This document shows, piece by piece, positions 1 through 6,835 of a stretch of 56,284 bases of DNA; positions within the stretch are counted from its first letter, which is position 1; each line of letters begins with the position of its first letter. This DNA is from Acidobacteriota bacterium (GTDB lineage Bacteria > Actinomycetota > Acidimicrobiia > Acidimicrobiales > Ilumatobacteraceae). Below the pieces are notes generated by a model, which was not told the DNA's origin, made no database searches, and saw only the letters and a list, made by a program, of their open reading frames with translations. The stretch covers positions 1 through 56,284 of the forward strand of contig JAGWWV010000009.1 of the NCBI GenBank assembly GCA_018970175.1, read 5' to 3'. The position numbers were made by a program, and so were the translations under genes.

Positions 1-428
1 TCGCCACCCGAGCGGGGGATGAACCCCTCGAAGACGAAGCGCGTGGTGGGAAGTCCGCTGACGACGAGCGCCATCACGAGCGCCGCAGGCCCGGGTACCG
101 CACTGACCGCGAGGCCGGCATCGATGACCGCACGCACGACGACCGCACCGGGGTCGGAGATTGCGGGCGTGCCGGCGTCGGTGATGAGAGCAACGGTTCG
201 TCCGGCCACGATGGTCTCGATGATGCGCTTCGTCGCGTCGCGTTCGGTGTGTTCGTTCACGACCACGTAATGAGGGTCTGCGATGCCGAGGTGCTTCACC
301 AAACGTCCCGAGTGGCGCGAGTCCTCGCAGGCGATGAGGTCGGCCGCGGCAAGCGCGTCGCGGGCACGCTGCGAGATGTCGCCGAGATTGCCGATCGGGG
401 TGGCGACGAGGACCAAAGCGCCGCTCAT
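1..428 (-). CDS. rsmI: 16S rRNA (cytidine1402-2'-O)-methyltransferase RsmI, 3' end outside window
   Basis: RsmI uses SAM to 2'-O-methylate C1402 in the decoding centre of 16S rRNA. The reverse strand from the ATG at 428 reads MSGALVLVATPIGNLGDIS, the hallmark N-terminus of this tetrapyrrole-methylase-fold family, followed by CEDSRHSGRLVKHLGI, VALITDAGTPAISDPG and FVFEGFIPR. About 142 N-terminal residues are present and the C-terminal half lies beyond position 1. The start codon overlaps the stop of the upstream DUF192 gene by 4 bp (ATGA), so translation is probably coupled. Identification is secure from the motifs; only completeness cannot be judged. Confidence 0.95.
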   Translation of the reverse strand, partial: MSGALVLVATPIGNLGDISQRARDALAAADLIACEDSRHSGRLVKHLGIADPHYVVVNEHTERDATKRIIETIVAGRTVALITDAGTPAISDPGAVVVRAVIDAGLAVSAVPGPAALVMALVVSGLPTTRFVFEGFIPRSGG

Positions 429-790
429 TCGGGCTGCTTCGATTCGGTGTCGCGAATCGTGATGGTGTCGCCGACGTCGAGGCCCCACCGCGAGAAGGCA
501 CCGGGCGCGGCTTCGACGACGCGCGACGCACGCGCCACGGGAAGGCCGAGCCGGTTCGGCTCCATGTGTCGAATCGCCACGATGGTGTTCGTCGCGTCGA
601 GGTAGGCCACGTCGAGCGCGAAGCGCATGCCGAACGAATGAACCCATCTGCAGTGATCGATGACGAGGGGCACCGAAGCGTCGGGAAACGCCTTCATGCC
701 GCGGCGTCGGTCGCGCCGGGTCGTGGCGATGTTTGCGCTGGCGACGACGTGGGTGTCGTGCACGATCCACCCGCCAACGAGCTGCTTCAT
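425..790 (-). CDS. DUF192 family protein
   Basis: A small protein of 121 residues of the DUF192 family, which has no settled biochemical role. Visible family features are the R-RRRGMKAFPD region, the histidine/tryptophan stretch HCRWVHSFGMRFALDVAYLD and the C-terminal GLDVGDTI. I chose the ATG at 790 rather than the in-frame GTG at 799 because a TAGCGT -10-like box at 798-803 ends 7 nt before the ATG, which would give a leaderless mRNA. The gene is followed by rsmI with an ATGA overlap, so the two are co-transcribed. No signal peptide is evident. Confidence 0.82.
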   Translation of the reverse strand: MKQLVGGWIVHDTHVVASANIATTRRDRRRGMKAFPDASVPLVIDHCRWVHSFGMRFALDVAYLDATNTIVAIRHMEPNRLGLPVARASRVVEAAPGAFSRWGLDVGDTITIRDTESKQPE

Positions 791-819
791 GACGATCACG
801 CTAACCAGTCACCGCGTGC

Positions 820-1917
820 TCAGACGTTGAAGCGGAACTCCATCACGTCGCCGTCGACGCCTTCGTAGTCCTTGCCCTCGAGGCGGATCTTGCCGAGTTC
901 CTTCGCCTTCGTCCACGAACCGATCTCGAGAAGTTCGTCCCAACGAATGACCTCGGCACGGATGAAACCGCGCTGGAAGTCGGTGTGAATACGGCCGGCG
1001 CACTCGGGCGCCTTCGACCCGGCACGAAAGGTCCATGCCCGCGACTCCTTGTCGCCGGTGGTGAAGTACGTCCGGAGGCCGAGCAGGTGGTACGCGCTGC
1101 GCACCATGCGGGGGAGCGCACCCTCGCCGAGGCCGAGCGCACCGAGCATCTCGGCCCGATCTGCTTCGTCGAGCTGTACGGCCTCGGCCTCGAGTTGCAC
1201 GCTCATGCCGAGTACTTCGACTTCGCCCTCGCTCTTCGAGCCGGGAGGTGCGATTTCGCTGCGCACACGGGCTTCGAGGTCGGGGATTCGATCGAGTTCG
1301 TTTTCGCCCACGTTCACTACCGCGAGCACGCGGCGGTTGGTGAGCAGGAAGTGCGGTGCGAGTGCTTCGCGAACGTCGGTGCCGAGCCCGGCGCGGTACA
1401 GCGGCATGCCTTGGCTGAGTGCTGCGTGGGCTGCCTCGAGGGCGGCGGCCTCTTCGGCGACGTTCTTGTCGAGTTTGGCGACCTTCTGCGAACGCCCGAG
1501 TCGCGACTCGACAGTTTCGAGATCCGCGAGTGCGAGTTCCAGTTCTACGACGCGCAGATGTTCGAGCGGGTCGGAGGGACCGGGCACGTCGTCGTCTTCG
1601 AATGCGCGTAGAACGAAAACGATCGCATCGACTTCCCGGATGTTGGCGAGGAACTTGTTGCCGAGGCCCTCGCCCTTGCTTGCCCCTTCGACCAAGCCTC
1701 CGATGTCGACGACCTGAACCGAGGCGTGGACGACGTTCTTTGATTTCGACATCGCGGCCAATTGGTCGAGGCGCGGGTCGGGAACCTTGGCGACGCCGAT
1801 GTTCGGGTCTTTCGTGGCGAACGCGTAAGGGGCGGCGAGGGCACCCCCACCCGTGAGGGCGTTGTAAAGAGAGGACTTGCCCGCGTTGGGGAGGCCGACA
1901 AGGCCGAAGCGTTCCAT
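820..1917 (-). CDS. ychF: Redox-regulated ATPase YchF (Obg-like ATPase)
   Basis: YchF/OLA1 is a universally conserved TRAFAC P-loop protein that binds ATP and associates with ribosomes. The 365-residue length is typical. The G1 loop GLPNAGKSS sits at about residues 8-16, a G3-like DIGGLVEGASKGEGLGNKFL follows at about 72-91, and the C-terminal TGS-type domain includes LLGLRTYFTTG and the closing GDVMEFRFNV. The ATG at 1917 is preceded by a GGAAGG Shine-Dalgarno-like stretch. It is transcribed away from the suf operon, and the shared upstream region (1918-2064) holds the sufB promoter and operator. Full length and undamaged. Confidence 0.96.
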   Translation of the reverse strand: MERFGLVGLPNAGKSSLYNALTGGGALAAPYAFATKDPNIGVAKVPDPRLDQLAAMSKSKNVVHASVQVVDIGGLVEGASKGEGLGNKFLANIREVDAIVFVLRAFEDDDVPGPSDPLEHLRVVELELALADLETVESRLGRSQKVAKLDKNVAEEAAALEAAHAALSQGMPLYRAGLGTDVREALAPHFLLTNRRVLAVVNVGENELDRIPDLEARVRSEIAPPGSKSEGEVEVLGMSVQLEAEAVQLDEADRAEMLGALGLGEGALPRMVRSAYHLLGLRTYFTTGDKESRAWTFRAGSKAPECAGRIHTDFQRGFIRAEVIRWDELLEIGSWTKAKELGKIRLEGKDYEGVDGDVMEFRFNV

Positions 1918-1992
1918 GGCCTTCCGAGGGTACTTGTGGTCGGGCCGAAACCCTTGAAAACAGTGGGTTTCAGGAGTGGAACAGGTCGGCCC

Positions 1993-2020
1993 AATTGTTA
2001 CTATGGCGGTAGTGGTAATT
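1993..2020. promoter_or_regulatory. Dyad operator over the sufB promoter
   Basis: The 28 bp form an interrupted palindrome: AATT-N3-ACTA-N2-GC-N2-TAGT-N3-AATT. A TACTAT -10-like hexamer (1999-2004) lies inside it, about 60 bp before the sufB ATG, so a bound protein would block the promoter. The core ACTATG-N2-GGTAGTGGTAATTC recurs at 19335-19356 in front of the second suf operon and I saw no third copy. The ACT-N8-AGT spacing does not match the IscR type I arrangement. The cognate regulator is not encoded in the window. Confidence 0.6.
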
Positions 2021-2064
2021 CACCCCCGAACCGCCACGCAATCCACCAGAGCACGGAGCCGCCG

Positions 2065-3465
2065 ATGAGCACGTTTGATCTCGACCTCAGCAAATACCAA
2101 CTCGGTTGGAGCGACAGCGTCGAATACGCATTCGCGCCGGAAAAGGGTCTGAACGACGGTGTTGTCGAGCAGATCTCGTGGTGGAAGGGCGAGCCCGACT
2201 GGATGCGCAAGTTGCGCCTGCGGTCGTTGCAGACCTTCGAGCGCAAGCCCATGGCGAAATGGTTCGCCGACAACATGCCCGACATCGACTTCCAGGACAT
2301 CTACTACTACCTGCGTCCGGCCACCGAGCAAGTCGACGAGTGGGACGACCTGCCCGAGCAGATGAAGGCCACCTACGAAAAGCTCGGCATCCCCGAGGCC
2401 GAGCGCAAGTACCTCGCCGGCGTCACCGCGCAGTACGAGTCGGAAGTCGTGTTCCACCGCAACCGCGAAGACCTGGAAGCACAGGGGATTCTCTTCTGTG
2501 ACATGGACACCGCGCTGCGCGAGTACCCCGACCTCGTCAAGCAGTACTTCGGCACCGTCATCCCACCCGGAGACAACAAGTTCGCCGCCCTCAACACGTC
2601 CGTGTGGTCGGGTGGTTCGTTCATCTATGTGCCGCCGGGCGTCGAGTGTGAAATGCCGCTGCAGGCCTACTTCCGCATCAACTCGGAAAACGCCGGTCAG
2701 TTCGAGCGAACGCTCATCATCGCCGACGAAGGTTCGAAGGTGCACTACATCGAGGGTTGCTCCGCGCCCGTGTACACCAGCGACTCGCTGCACTCGGCCG
2801 TCGTGGAAATCATCGTGAAGCCCAGCGCTCGTGTCACCTACACGACGATTCAGAACTGGTCGCCGAACGTGTACAACCTCGTCACCAAGCGCGCCCGCGT
2901 CGAAGCCGAGGGCCACATGGAGTGGATCGACGGCAACATCGGTTCGAAGCTGACGATGAAGTACCCCGCCGTTTACCTGGTTGGCCCGAAGGCCACCGGA
3001 GAGGTGCTGTCGGTCGCCTACGCGGGCGCCGGCCAGCACCAGGATGCCGGAGCGAAGATGGTGCACGCCGCGCCGGAAACGTCGTCGAAGATCGTCTCGA
3101 AGTCGATTTCGAAGGACGGGGGCATCACGACTTACCGCGGTCTCGTGCGCGTCGACGAGGGTGCGTACGGCTGCAAGAGCCACGTGCAGTGCGACGCGCT
3201 CATCCTCGACGAAACCAGCGAGTCACGCACGCTTCCGTACATGGAGGTGGGCGAGCGCGATGCGCAGATTGGCCACGAAGCCACCGTGTCGAAGATCGCC
3301 GACGAGCAGTTGTTCTACCTGCAGAGCCGTGGTCTCTCGCAGGAACAGGCCATGTCGATGGTCGTCAACGGGTTCATCGAGCCCGTCACCCGCACGCTGC
3401 CGATGGAGTACGCGGTCGAGTGGAGCCGTCTCATCGAACTGCAGATGGAAGGTTCGGTCGGCTGA
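2065..3465 (+). CDS. sufB: Fe-S cluster assembly scaffold SufB
   Basis: SufB is the main scaffold of the SufBCD complex on which nascent Fe-S clusters are built. The 466-residue protein shows the family pattern: NTSVWSGGSFIYVPPGVECE in the middle, then EGCSAP, HAAPETSSKIVSKSISKDGG, and the C-terminal EATVSKIADEQLFYLQSRG and FIEPVTRTLPMEYAVE. The frame is open upstream to 1762, but I place the start at the ATG at 2065 (MSTFDLDLSKYQLGW) because of a GGAG at 2055-2058 and because the extension would cross the operator. It is the first gene of a five-gene operon, and the next ATG overlaps its stop (TGATG). Confidence 0.97.
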   Translation: MSTFDLDLSKYQLGWSDSVEYAFAPEKGLNDGVVEQISWWKGEPDWMRKLRLRSLQTFERKPMAKWFADNMPDIDFQDIYYYLRPATEQVDEWDDLPEQMKATYEKLGIPEAERKYLAGVTAQYESEVVFHRNREDLEAQGILFCDMDTALREYPDLVKQYFGTVIPPGDNKFAALNTSVWSGGSFIYVPPGVECEMPLQAYFRINSENAGQFERTLIIADEGSKVHYIEGCSAPVYTSDSLHSAVVEIIVKPSARVTYTTIQNWSPNVYNLVTKRARVEAEGHMEWIDGNIGSKLTMKYPAVYLVGPKATGEVLSVAYAGAGQHQDAGAKMVHAAPETSSKIVSKSISKDGGITTYRGLVRVDEGAYGCKSHVQCDALILDETSESRTLPYMEVGERDAQIGHEATVSKIADEQLFYLQSRGLSQEQAMSMVVNGFIEPVTRTLPMEYAVEWSRLIELQMEGSVG

Positions 3466-3800
3466 TGCCGATGAAGACCGAGTGCAAGCACTACGAAACG
3501 CGCACATACGCAAACGGTGACGCGATGCGCAAGTGCACACTCGATCTTGCCCCCGACGCTCCGTGGCGCTGCCCCGACAACTGTGGTCGTTACGAGCGTC
3601 GCCTGGCCGACGCGGCCTGGGTGCGCGGTGGTGCGTTCGCGCCGCGCACACCCGAAGAGCCGCCCGGTCTCGACGATGGGTCGGCCGCCGCCGTGCTCGA
3701 TGCGGCCGAAGACATCGTCAATGCGGCTGGTTTCGACCTGATGGAGGAACTGGCCAACGACAAGAAGCGTCGCTGGTGGAAGTTCCGCCGCAAGAAGTAA
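3465..3800 (+). CDS. Small Cys-rich protein in the suf operon, function unknown
   Basis: A 111-residue protein whose ATG shares a base with the sufB stop codon; an alternative ATG lies two codons in. The N-terminal third carries four cysteines (C7, C24, C36, C40) and H9 in a C-X16-C-X11-C-X3-C pattern, followed by an acidic Ala-rich stretch and a very basic tail ending KKRRWWKFRRKK. I do not recognise a named family. The cysteine spacing and the position between sufB and sufD suggest a metal- or cluster-binding accessory, but this is inference. The basic aromatic tail could contact nucleic acid, membrane or an acidic partner. No signal peptide is seen, so it is probably cytoplasmic. Confidence 0.8.
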   Translation: MPMKTECKHYETRTYANGDAMRKCTLDLAPDAPWRCPDNCGRYERRLADAAWVRGGAFAPRTPEEPPGLDDGSAAAVLDAAEDIVNAAGFDLMEELANDKKRRWWKFRRKK

Positions 3801-3829
3801 CGCACAACACCCCCCAAGGACCCCCCGAC

Positions 3830-4933
3830 ATGACCAGCCCCACACGACTCAGCGACGTCGCACTGCCGACGGCCGACGAAGAGATCTGGCGATACAGCCG
3901 CATCGGTGAACTCGACCTTGCGAAGTACCACGCGGGACGCGTCGACACCATGGTCGAGGCATCCGGCGAGGCGGTGAACGTCGTTTCGACGGGGTCGTTC
4001 GCCGACTGCGGCAAGGCCATGCCGATCGCAGTCGACGCTTTCGCCGAGATCAGCGCCATTCAGTCGACGGGTGACTCCGCCGACGTGACGGTCGTGCGCG
4101 TGCCGCGTGGCAAGGCCATCGTCGAGCCGATCGTGATCACCCGCACCGTCAGCGCGTCGGGTGTAGTCGCAACCCCGCGTCTCGTCATCGATGCCGGCGA
4201 GAACAGCGAAATCACCGTCATCGAACGCTTCGTCGGCGCCAACGATGTCGACTCGCTCGTCGTACCGATCGTCGAGATGTCGGCGGCCCAGTCGGCGCGC
4301 GTCACGTACCTCGCAATCAACGAACTTGGCAACCGCACGTGGCAAATCGCCCATCAGCAGTCGCTCGGCGAACGTGACTCGACGACTCGCATCTACACCG
4401 TCGCCCTCGGCGGGGACTATGCGCGCGTGCGCACCGAGGCGCGCCTCGTCGGCACCGGAGCCTCAACCCAGCAGGTGGCCCTCTACTTCGCCGACAACAA
4501 CCAGATGCACGACTTCCGCACGCTGCAGACACACGTCGCGCCGCGCACCCACAGCGACATGCTGTTCAAGGGTGCGGTTGCGGGCACGTCGAAGAGCGTC
4601 TACACCGGCCTCATCCGCATCGAGAAAGATGCACACGGGTCGCAGGCGTACCAAACGAACCGCAACCTCACGTTGTCCGAGGGTGCGTGGGCGGAAAGCG
4701 TGCCGAACCTCGAGATCGAAACGAACGACGTGAAGTGCAGCCATGCCAGCACGGTCGGTCCGATCGACGACGACCAGCGTTTCTATCTCGAGTCGCGCGG
4801 CATTCGCCCCGAAATCGCCGAGCGTCTCGTCGTCCTCGGCTTCTTCAACGAGGTCATCGAACGACTGCCGAACCTTCCCGTCGTCGCAGGCTTGCGCGAC
4901 AAGGTTGCGGCGAAGTTGGGCGGTGCACTGTGA
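3830..4933 (+). CDS. sufD: Fe-S cluster assembly protein SufD
   Basis: SufD is the SufB paralogue that pairs with it in the SufBC2D complex. The 367-residue length is normal. The diagnostic C-terminal half is present: LFKGAVAGTSKSVYTGLIRI, the DAHGSQAYQTNRNL stretch, ETNDVKCSHASTVGPID and DQRFYLESRGI. The ATG at 3830 follows an AAGGA ribosome-binding site; longer readings in frame would run through the 3' part of the Cys-rich gene. The stop overlaps the GTG start of the Rieske gene (GTGA), indicating coupled translation. Confidence 0.95.
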   Translation: MTSPTRLSDVALPTADEEIWRYSRIGELDLAKYHAGRVDTMVEASGEAVNVVSTGSFADCGKAMPIAVDAFAEISAIQSTGDSADVTVVRVPRGKAIVEPIVITRTVSASGVVATPRLVIDAGENSEITVIERFVGANDVDSLVVPIVEMSAAQSARVTYLAINELGNRTWQIAHQQSLGERDSTTRIYTVALGGDYARVRTEARLVGTGASTQQVALYFADNNQMHDFRTLQTHVAPRTHSDMLFKGAVAGTSKSVYTGLIRIEKDAHGSQAYQTNRNLTLSEGAWAESVPNLEIETNDVKCSHASTVGPIDDDQRFYLESRGIRPEIAERLVVLGFFNEVIERLPNLPVVAGLRDKVAAKLGGAL

Positions 4934-5247
4934 GCACGAAGATCGGCAAGGCAACCGATTTCGCACCCGGCAGCGCGACCAAGGTCGCCGTCAACGGAAC
5001 CAACGTCGCAGTCGTGCGCATCGGCGACGACTTCTACGCGATCAACGACACGTGCAGCCACGGGAACGTGTCGCTGTCCGAAGGCCAGGTGTGGGAAGAG
5101 ACGAAGGAACTCGAATGCGTGAAGCACGGCAGCGCCTTCAGCCTGGAAACCGGCTGCCCGAACACACTTCCCGCCACCCAGCCGGTCGCCGTCTATCGCG
5201 TCACCGTGAAGGGTGACGAGGTCTTCATCGAGGAGTCCGCACAATGA
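4930..5247 (+). CDS. Rieske [2Fe-2S] ferredoxin in the suf operon
   Basis: A 105-residue single-domain Rieske protein that would carry electrons through a [2Fe-2S] cluster held by two Cys and two His. The ligands are visible as C-S-H in NDTCSHGNVSL and C-V-K-H in ELECVKHGSAF, followed by PVAVYRVTVKGDEVFIEE, the usual C-terminal strands. There is no membrane segment, so it is a soluble ferredoxin resembling the small subunits of dioxygenases and nitrite reductases. It starts with GTG overlapping the sufD stop, and its own stop overlaps the sufC ATG. Placement inside suf makes it a candidate electron donor to, or client of, cluster assembly. Confidence 0.92.
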   Translation: MSTKIGKATDFAPGSATKVAVNGTNVAVVRIGDDFYAINDTCSHGNVSLSEGQVWEETKELECVKHGSAFSLETGCPNTLPATQPVAVYRVTVKGDEVFIEESAQ

Positions 5248-5969
5248 GCACACTGAAGATCAGCAACCTGCAGGCCGGTATCCCCGGCAAGCAGATCCTG
5301 AACGGGATCGAACTCACCGTGAAGTCCGGTGAGGTGCACGCAATCATGGGCCCCAATGGTGCCGGCAAGTCGACGATGTCGGGCGTCATCATGGGCAAGC
5401 CCGGCTATGACGTCATCTCGGGTTCCGTCAGCATCGACGGCGAAGAATTGTTGGGTCGACCCGCATGGGAACGCGCCCTCGCCGGTCTGCACCTGGTGAT
5501 GCAGTACCCAACCGAGGTGCCGGGGGTGCACATCGACGACGTGATGCGCGAAGCATTCGCCACCCGCGGACGTGATGCGAAAGAGCTCGATGCGCTGATC
5601 GCCTCGGAAGCCGCCCGCATCAACTTCAGCACGGACCTCGTCGCGCGCTCTTTGAACGTCGACCTTTCGGGCGGCGAGAAGAAGCGCAACGAGACCCTTC
5701 AGCTCTCGCTCCTGAAGCCGAAGTTCGCGATTCTCGACGAACTCGACTCGGGTCTCGACATCGACGCATTGCGCGACTGCGCCCGTCGCGTCGAAGCTGC
5801 GACGACCGAGGACAACCTCGGGGTTCTCGTGATCACCCACTACGCGCGTTTGCTCGAAGAACTGAAGCCGGACTTCGTGCACATTCTCGCCGCGGGCAAG
5901 ATCGTGAAGTCGGGCGGACCCGAGTTGGCCGACGAGCTGGAGAAGTCGGGCTACGTCGCTTTTCAGTGA
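5244..5969 (+). CDS. sufC: Fe-S cluster assembly ATPase SufC (copy 1)
   Basis: SufC is the ABC-type ATPase that drives the SufBCD scaffold. The 241-residue protein has Walker A GPNGAGKS (36-43), signature LSGGEKKR (141-148) and Walker B FAILDE (161-166), continuing into the SufC-typical SGLDIDALR. The NETLQLSLLKPKFAILDELD context is, from memory, the form common in actinobacterial suf operons and differs from the second SufC at 18512-19300. It is the last gene of the operon. Its stop directly abuts the stop of the convergent NUDIX gene, leaving no room for a terminator between them. Confidence 0.95.
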   Translation: MSTLKISNLQAGIPGKQILNGIELTVKSGEVHAIMGPNGAGKSTMSGVIMGKPGYDVISGSVSIDGEELLGRPAWERALAGLHLVMQYPTEVPGVHIDDVMREAFATRGRDAKELDALIASEAARINFSTDLVARSLNVDLSGGEKKRNETLQLSLLKPKFAILDELDSGLDIDALRDCARRVEAATTEDNLGVLVITHYARLLEELKPDFVHILAAGKIVKSGGPELADELEKSGYVAFQ

Positions 5970-6401
5970 CTATTCGGTCAGGCCCGATTTGAGGTATTGA
6001 TCAAAGCAGTCGACGATCAACAAGTCCCGCGGGTAGGTGAGGCGCTTGCGCACCTTGTCGGGTGACAACCACTCGACTGCGTCGACTTCGTTGTTGGGTG
6101 AGTGCGCGCCGCTCGCGACGGTCATCGTCCAGTAGCGCACCCGCTTGGGGCGGCCCTTTCTGTCGATGTACGACACGCGGGCGATTTCGTGGCCGAGCCG
6201 GCAGTGCAGTCCGGTTTCTTCGAAAACCTCACGAACGGCACACTCTTCTTCGCTCGAGTCGGAGTCGTCACGCTTTCCCTTCGGGAAGGTCCAATCGTCG
6301 TAGCCCTCGCCCGGTCGATGAACCAACAACAACTCGGCTTTCCCGTTGTCCGCCCAGCGCCACACGACGCCGCCGGCTGCGCGAATGATCTTGTCGGCCA
6401 T
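5970..6401 (-). CDS. NUDIX hydrolase
   Basis: A 143-residue NUDIX protein that would hydrolyse a nucleoside-diphosphate-linked substrate with Mg2+ or Mn2+. The Nudix box runs from GKRDD through REVFEETGL. It is one residue longer than the consensus G-X5-E-X7-REUXEEXGU between the Gly and the Arg-Glu pair (DDSDSS insertion). N-terminal AAGGVVWRW and WTFPKGKR resemble the MutT-like proteins of actinobacteria. Substrate cannot be told from sequence. It is the last gene of the htpX-ATPase-membrane-protein operon, 4 bp behind its neighbour. Confidence 0.9.
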   Translation of the reverse strand: MADKIIRAAGGVVWRWADNGKAELLLVHRPGEGYDDWTFPKGKRDDSDSSEEECAVREVFEETGLHCRLGHEIARVSYIDRKGRPKRVRYWTMTVASGAHSPNNEVDAVEWLSPDKVRKRLTYPRDLLIVDCFDQYLKSGLTE

Positions 6402-6405
6402 CGAC

Positions 6406-6801
6406 CTACATGGTGGCAGACACCGTCGTGTCGCGGCGAACTCGAAGGCCCGACCACACGACCGTCACCGCGAGACCGAGCAGCGCGCCGAAACGGGTCT
6501 TCGTCTCGAGTGCCCAACCGAATGCGTCACGGAATTCACCTGCGATCAACTGGCCCGGATAGAACGCGATTGCGTTGACGAGTGCTGCCGTCAGGCCGGC
6601 TGCGATGAGCCGACGTTCGATGCCGTCACGGTCGACCGCCGCGAGTTCGTAGGCGATGTGGTGGTCGGTGCCGTCGGCGCGACATGCCACGGCGAGGCGC
6701 GCCCGTGTGCGCATGATGCCCCGCACTTCCGTTGACCAGCCGATGAGAATGGCCGTGACCGTGATGGCGGTGTGGAAGGCGAGGGAGGCAAGCGCGTTCA
6801 T
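6406..6801 (-). CDS. Hypothetical membrane protein
   Basis: A 131-residue protein, family not recognised. Starting at the ATG at 6801 it has hydrophobic segments at about 3-23 (ALASLAFHTAITVTAILIG), 70-90 and 108-124, with Arg-rich intervening stretches, suggesting three membrane spans. A longer in-frame reading upstream overlaps the ATPase gene and looks like an out-of-frame shadow, so I reject it. It lies between the P-type ATPase and the NUDIX gene in one transcriptional direction with short gaps. It may be an accessory to the ATPase, but nothing in its sequence proves that. Confidence 0.7.
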   Translation of the reverse strand: MNALASLAFHTAITVTAILIGWSTEVRGIMRTRARLAVACRADGTDHHIAYELAAVDRDGIERRLIAAGLTAALVNAIAFYPGQLIAGEFRDAFGWALETKTRFGALLGLAVTVVWSGLRVRRDTTVSATM

Positions 6802-6835
6802 GCCCCCATCCTGCGACGGGGGTGTCACACCCGCC

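Noticed and set aside
1762-2064. Upstream extension of the sufB frame
   Set aside because: It crosses the ychF start, the promoter and the operator; SufB homologues begin near the ATG at 2065, which has a ribosome-binding site.
2020-3183. Long minus-strand open frame (387 codons) opposite sufB
   Set aside because: It is a shadow of high-GC codon bias: His/Arg/Val/Leu-rich, no family motif, and sufB is certain on the other strand.
6812-6835. GGGTGTCACACCC stem between the ATPase and the membrane-protein gene
   Set aside because: Short stem with almost no loop and no T-tract; the genes look co-transcribed, so I do not call it a terminator.
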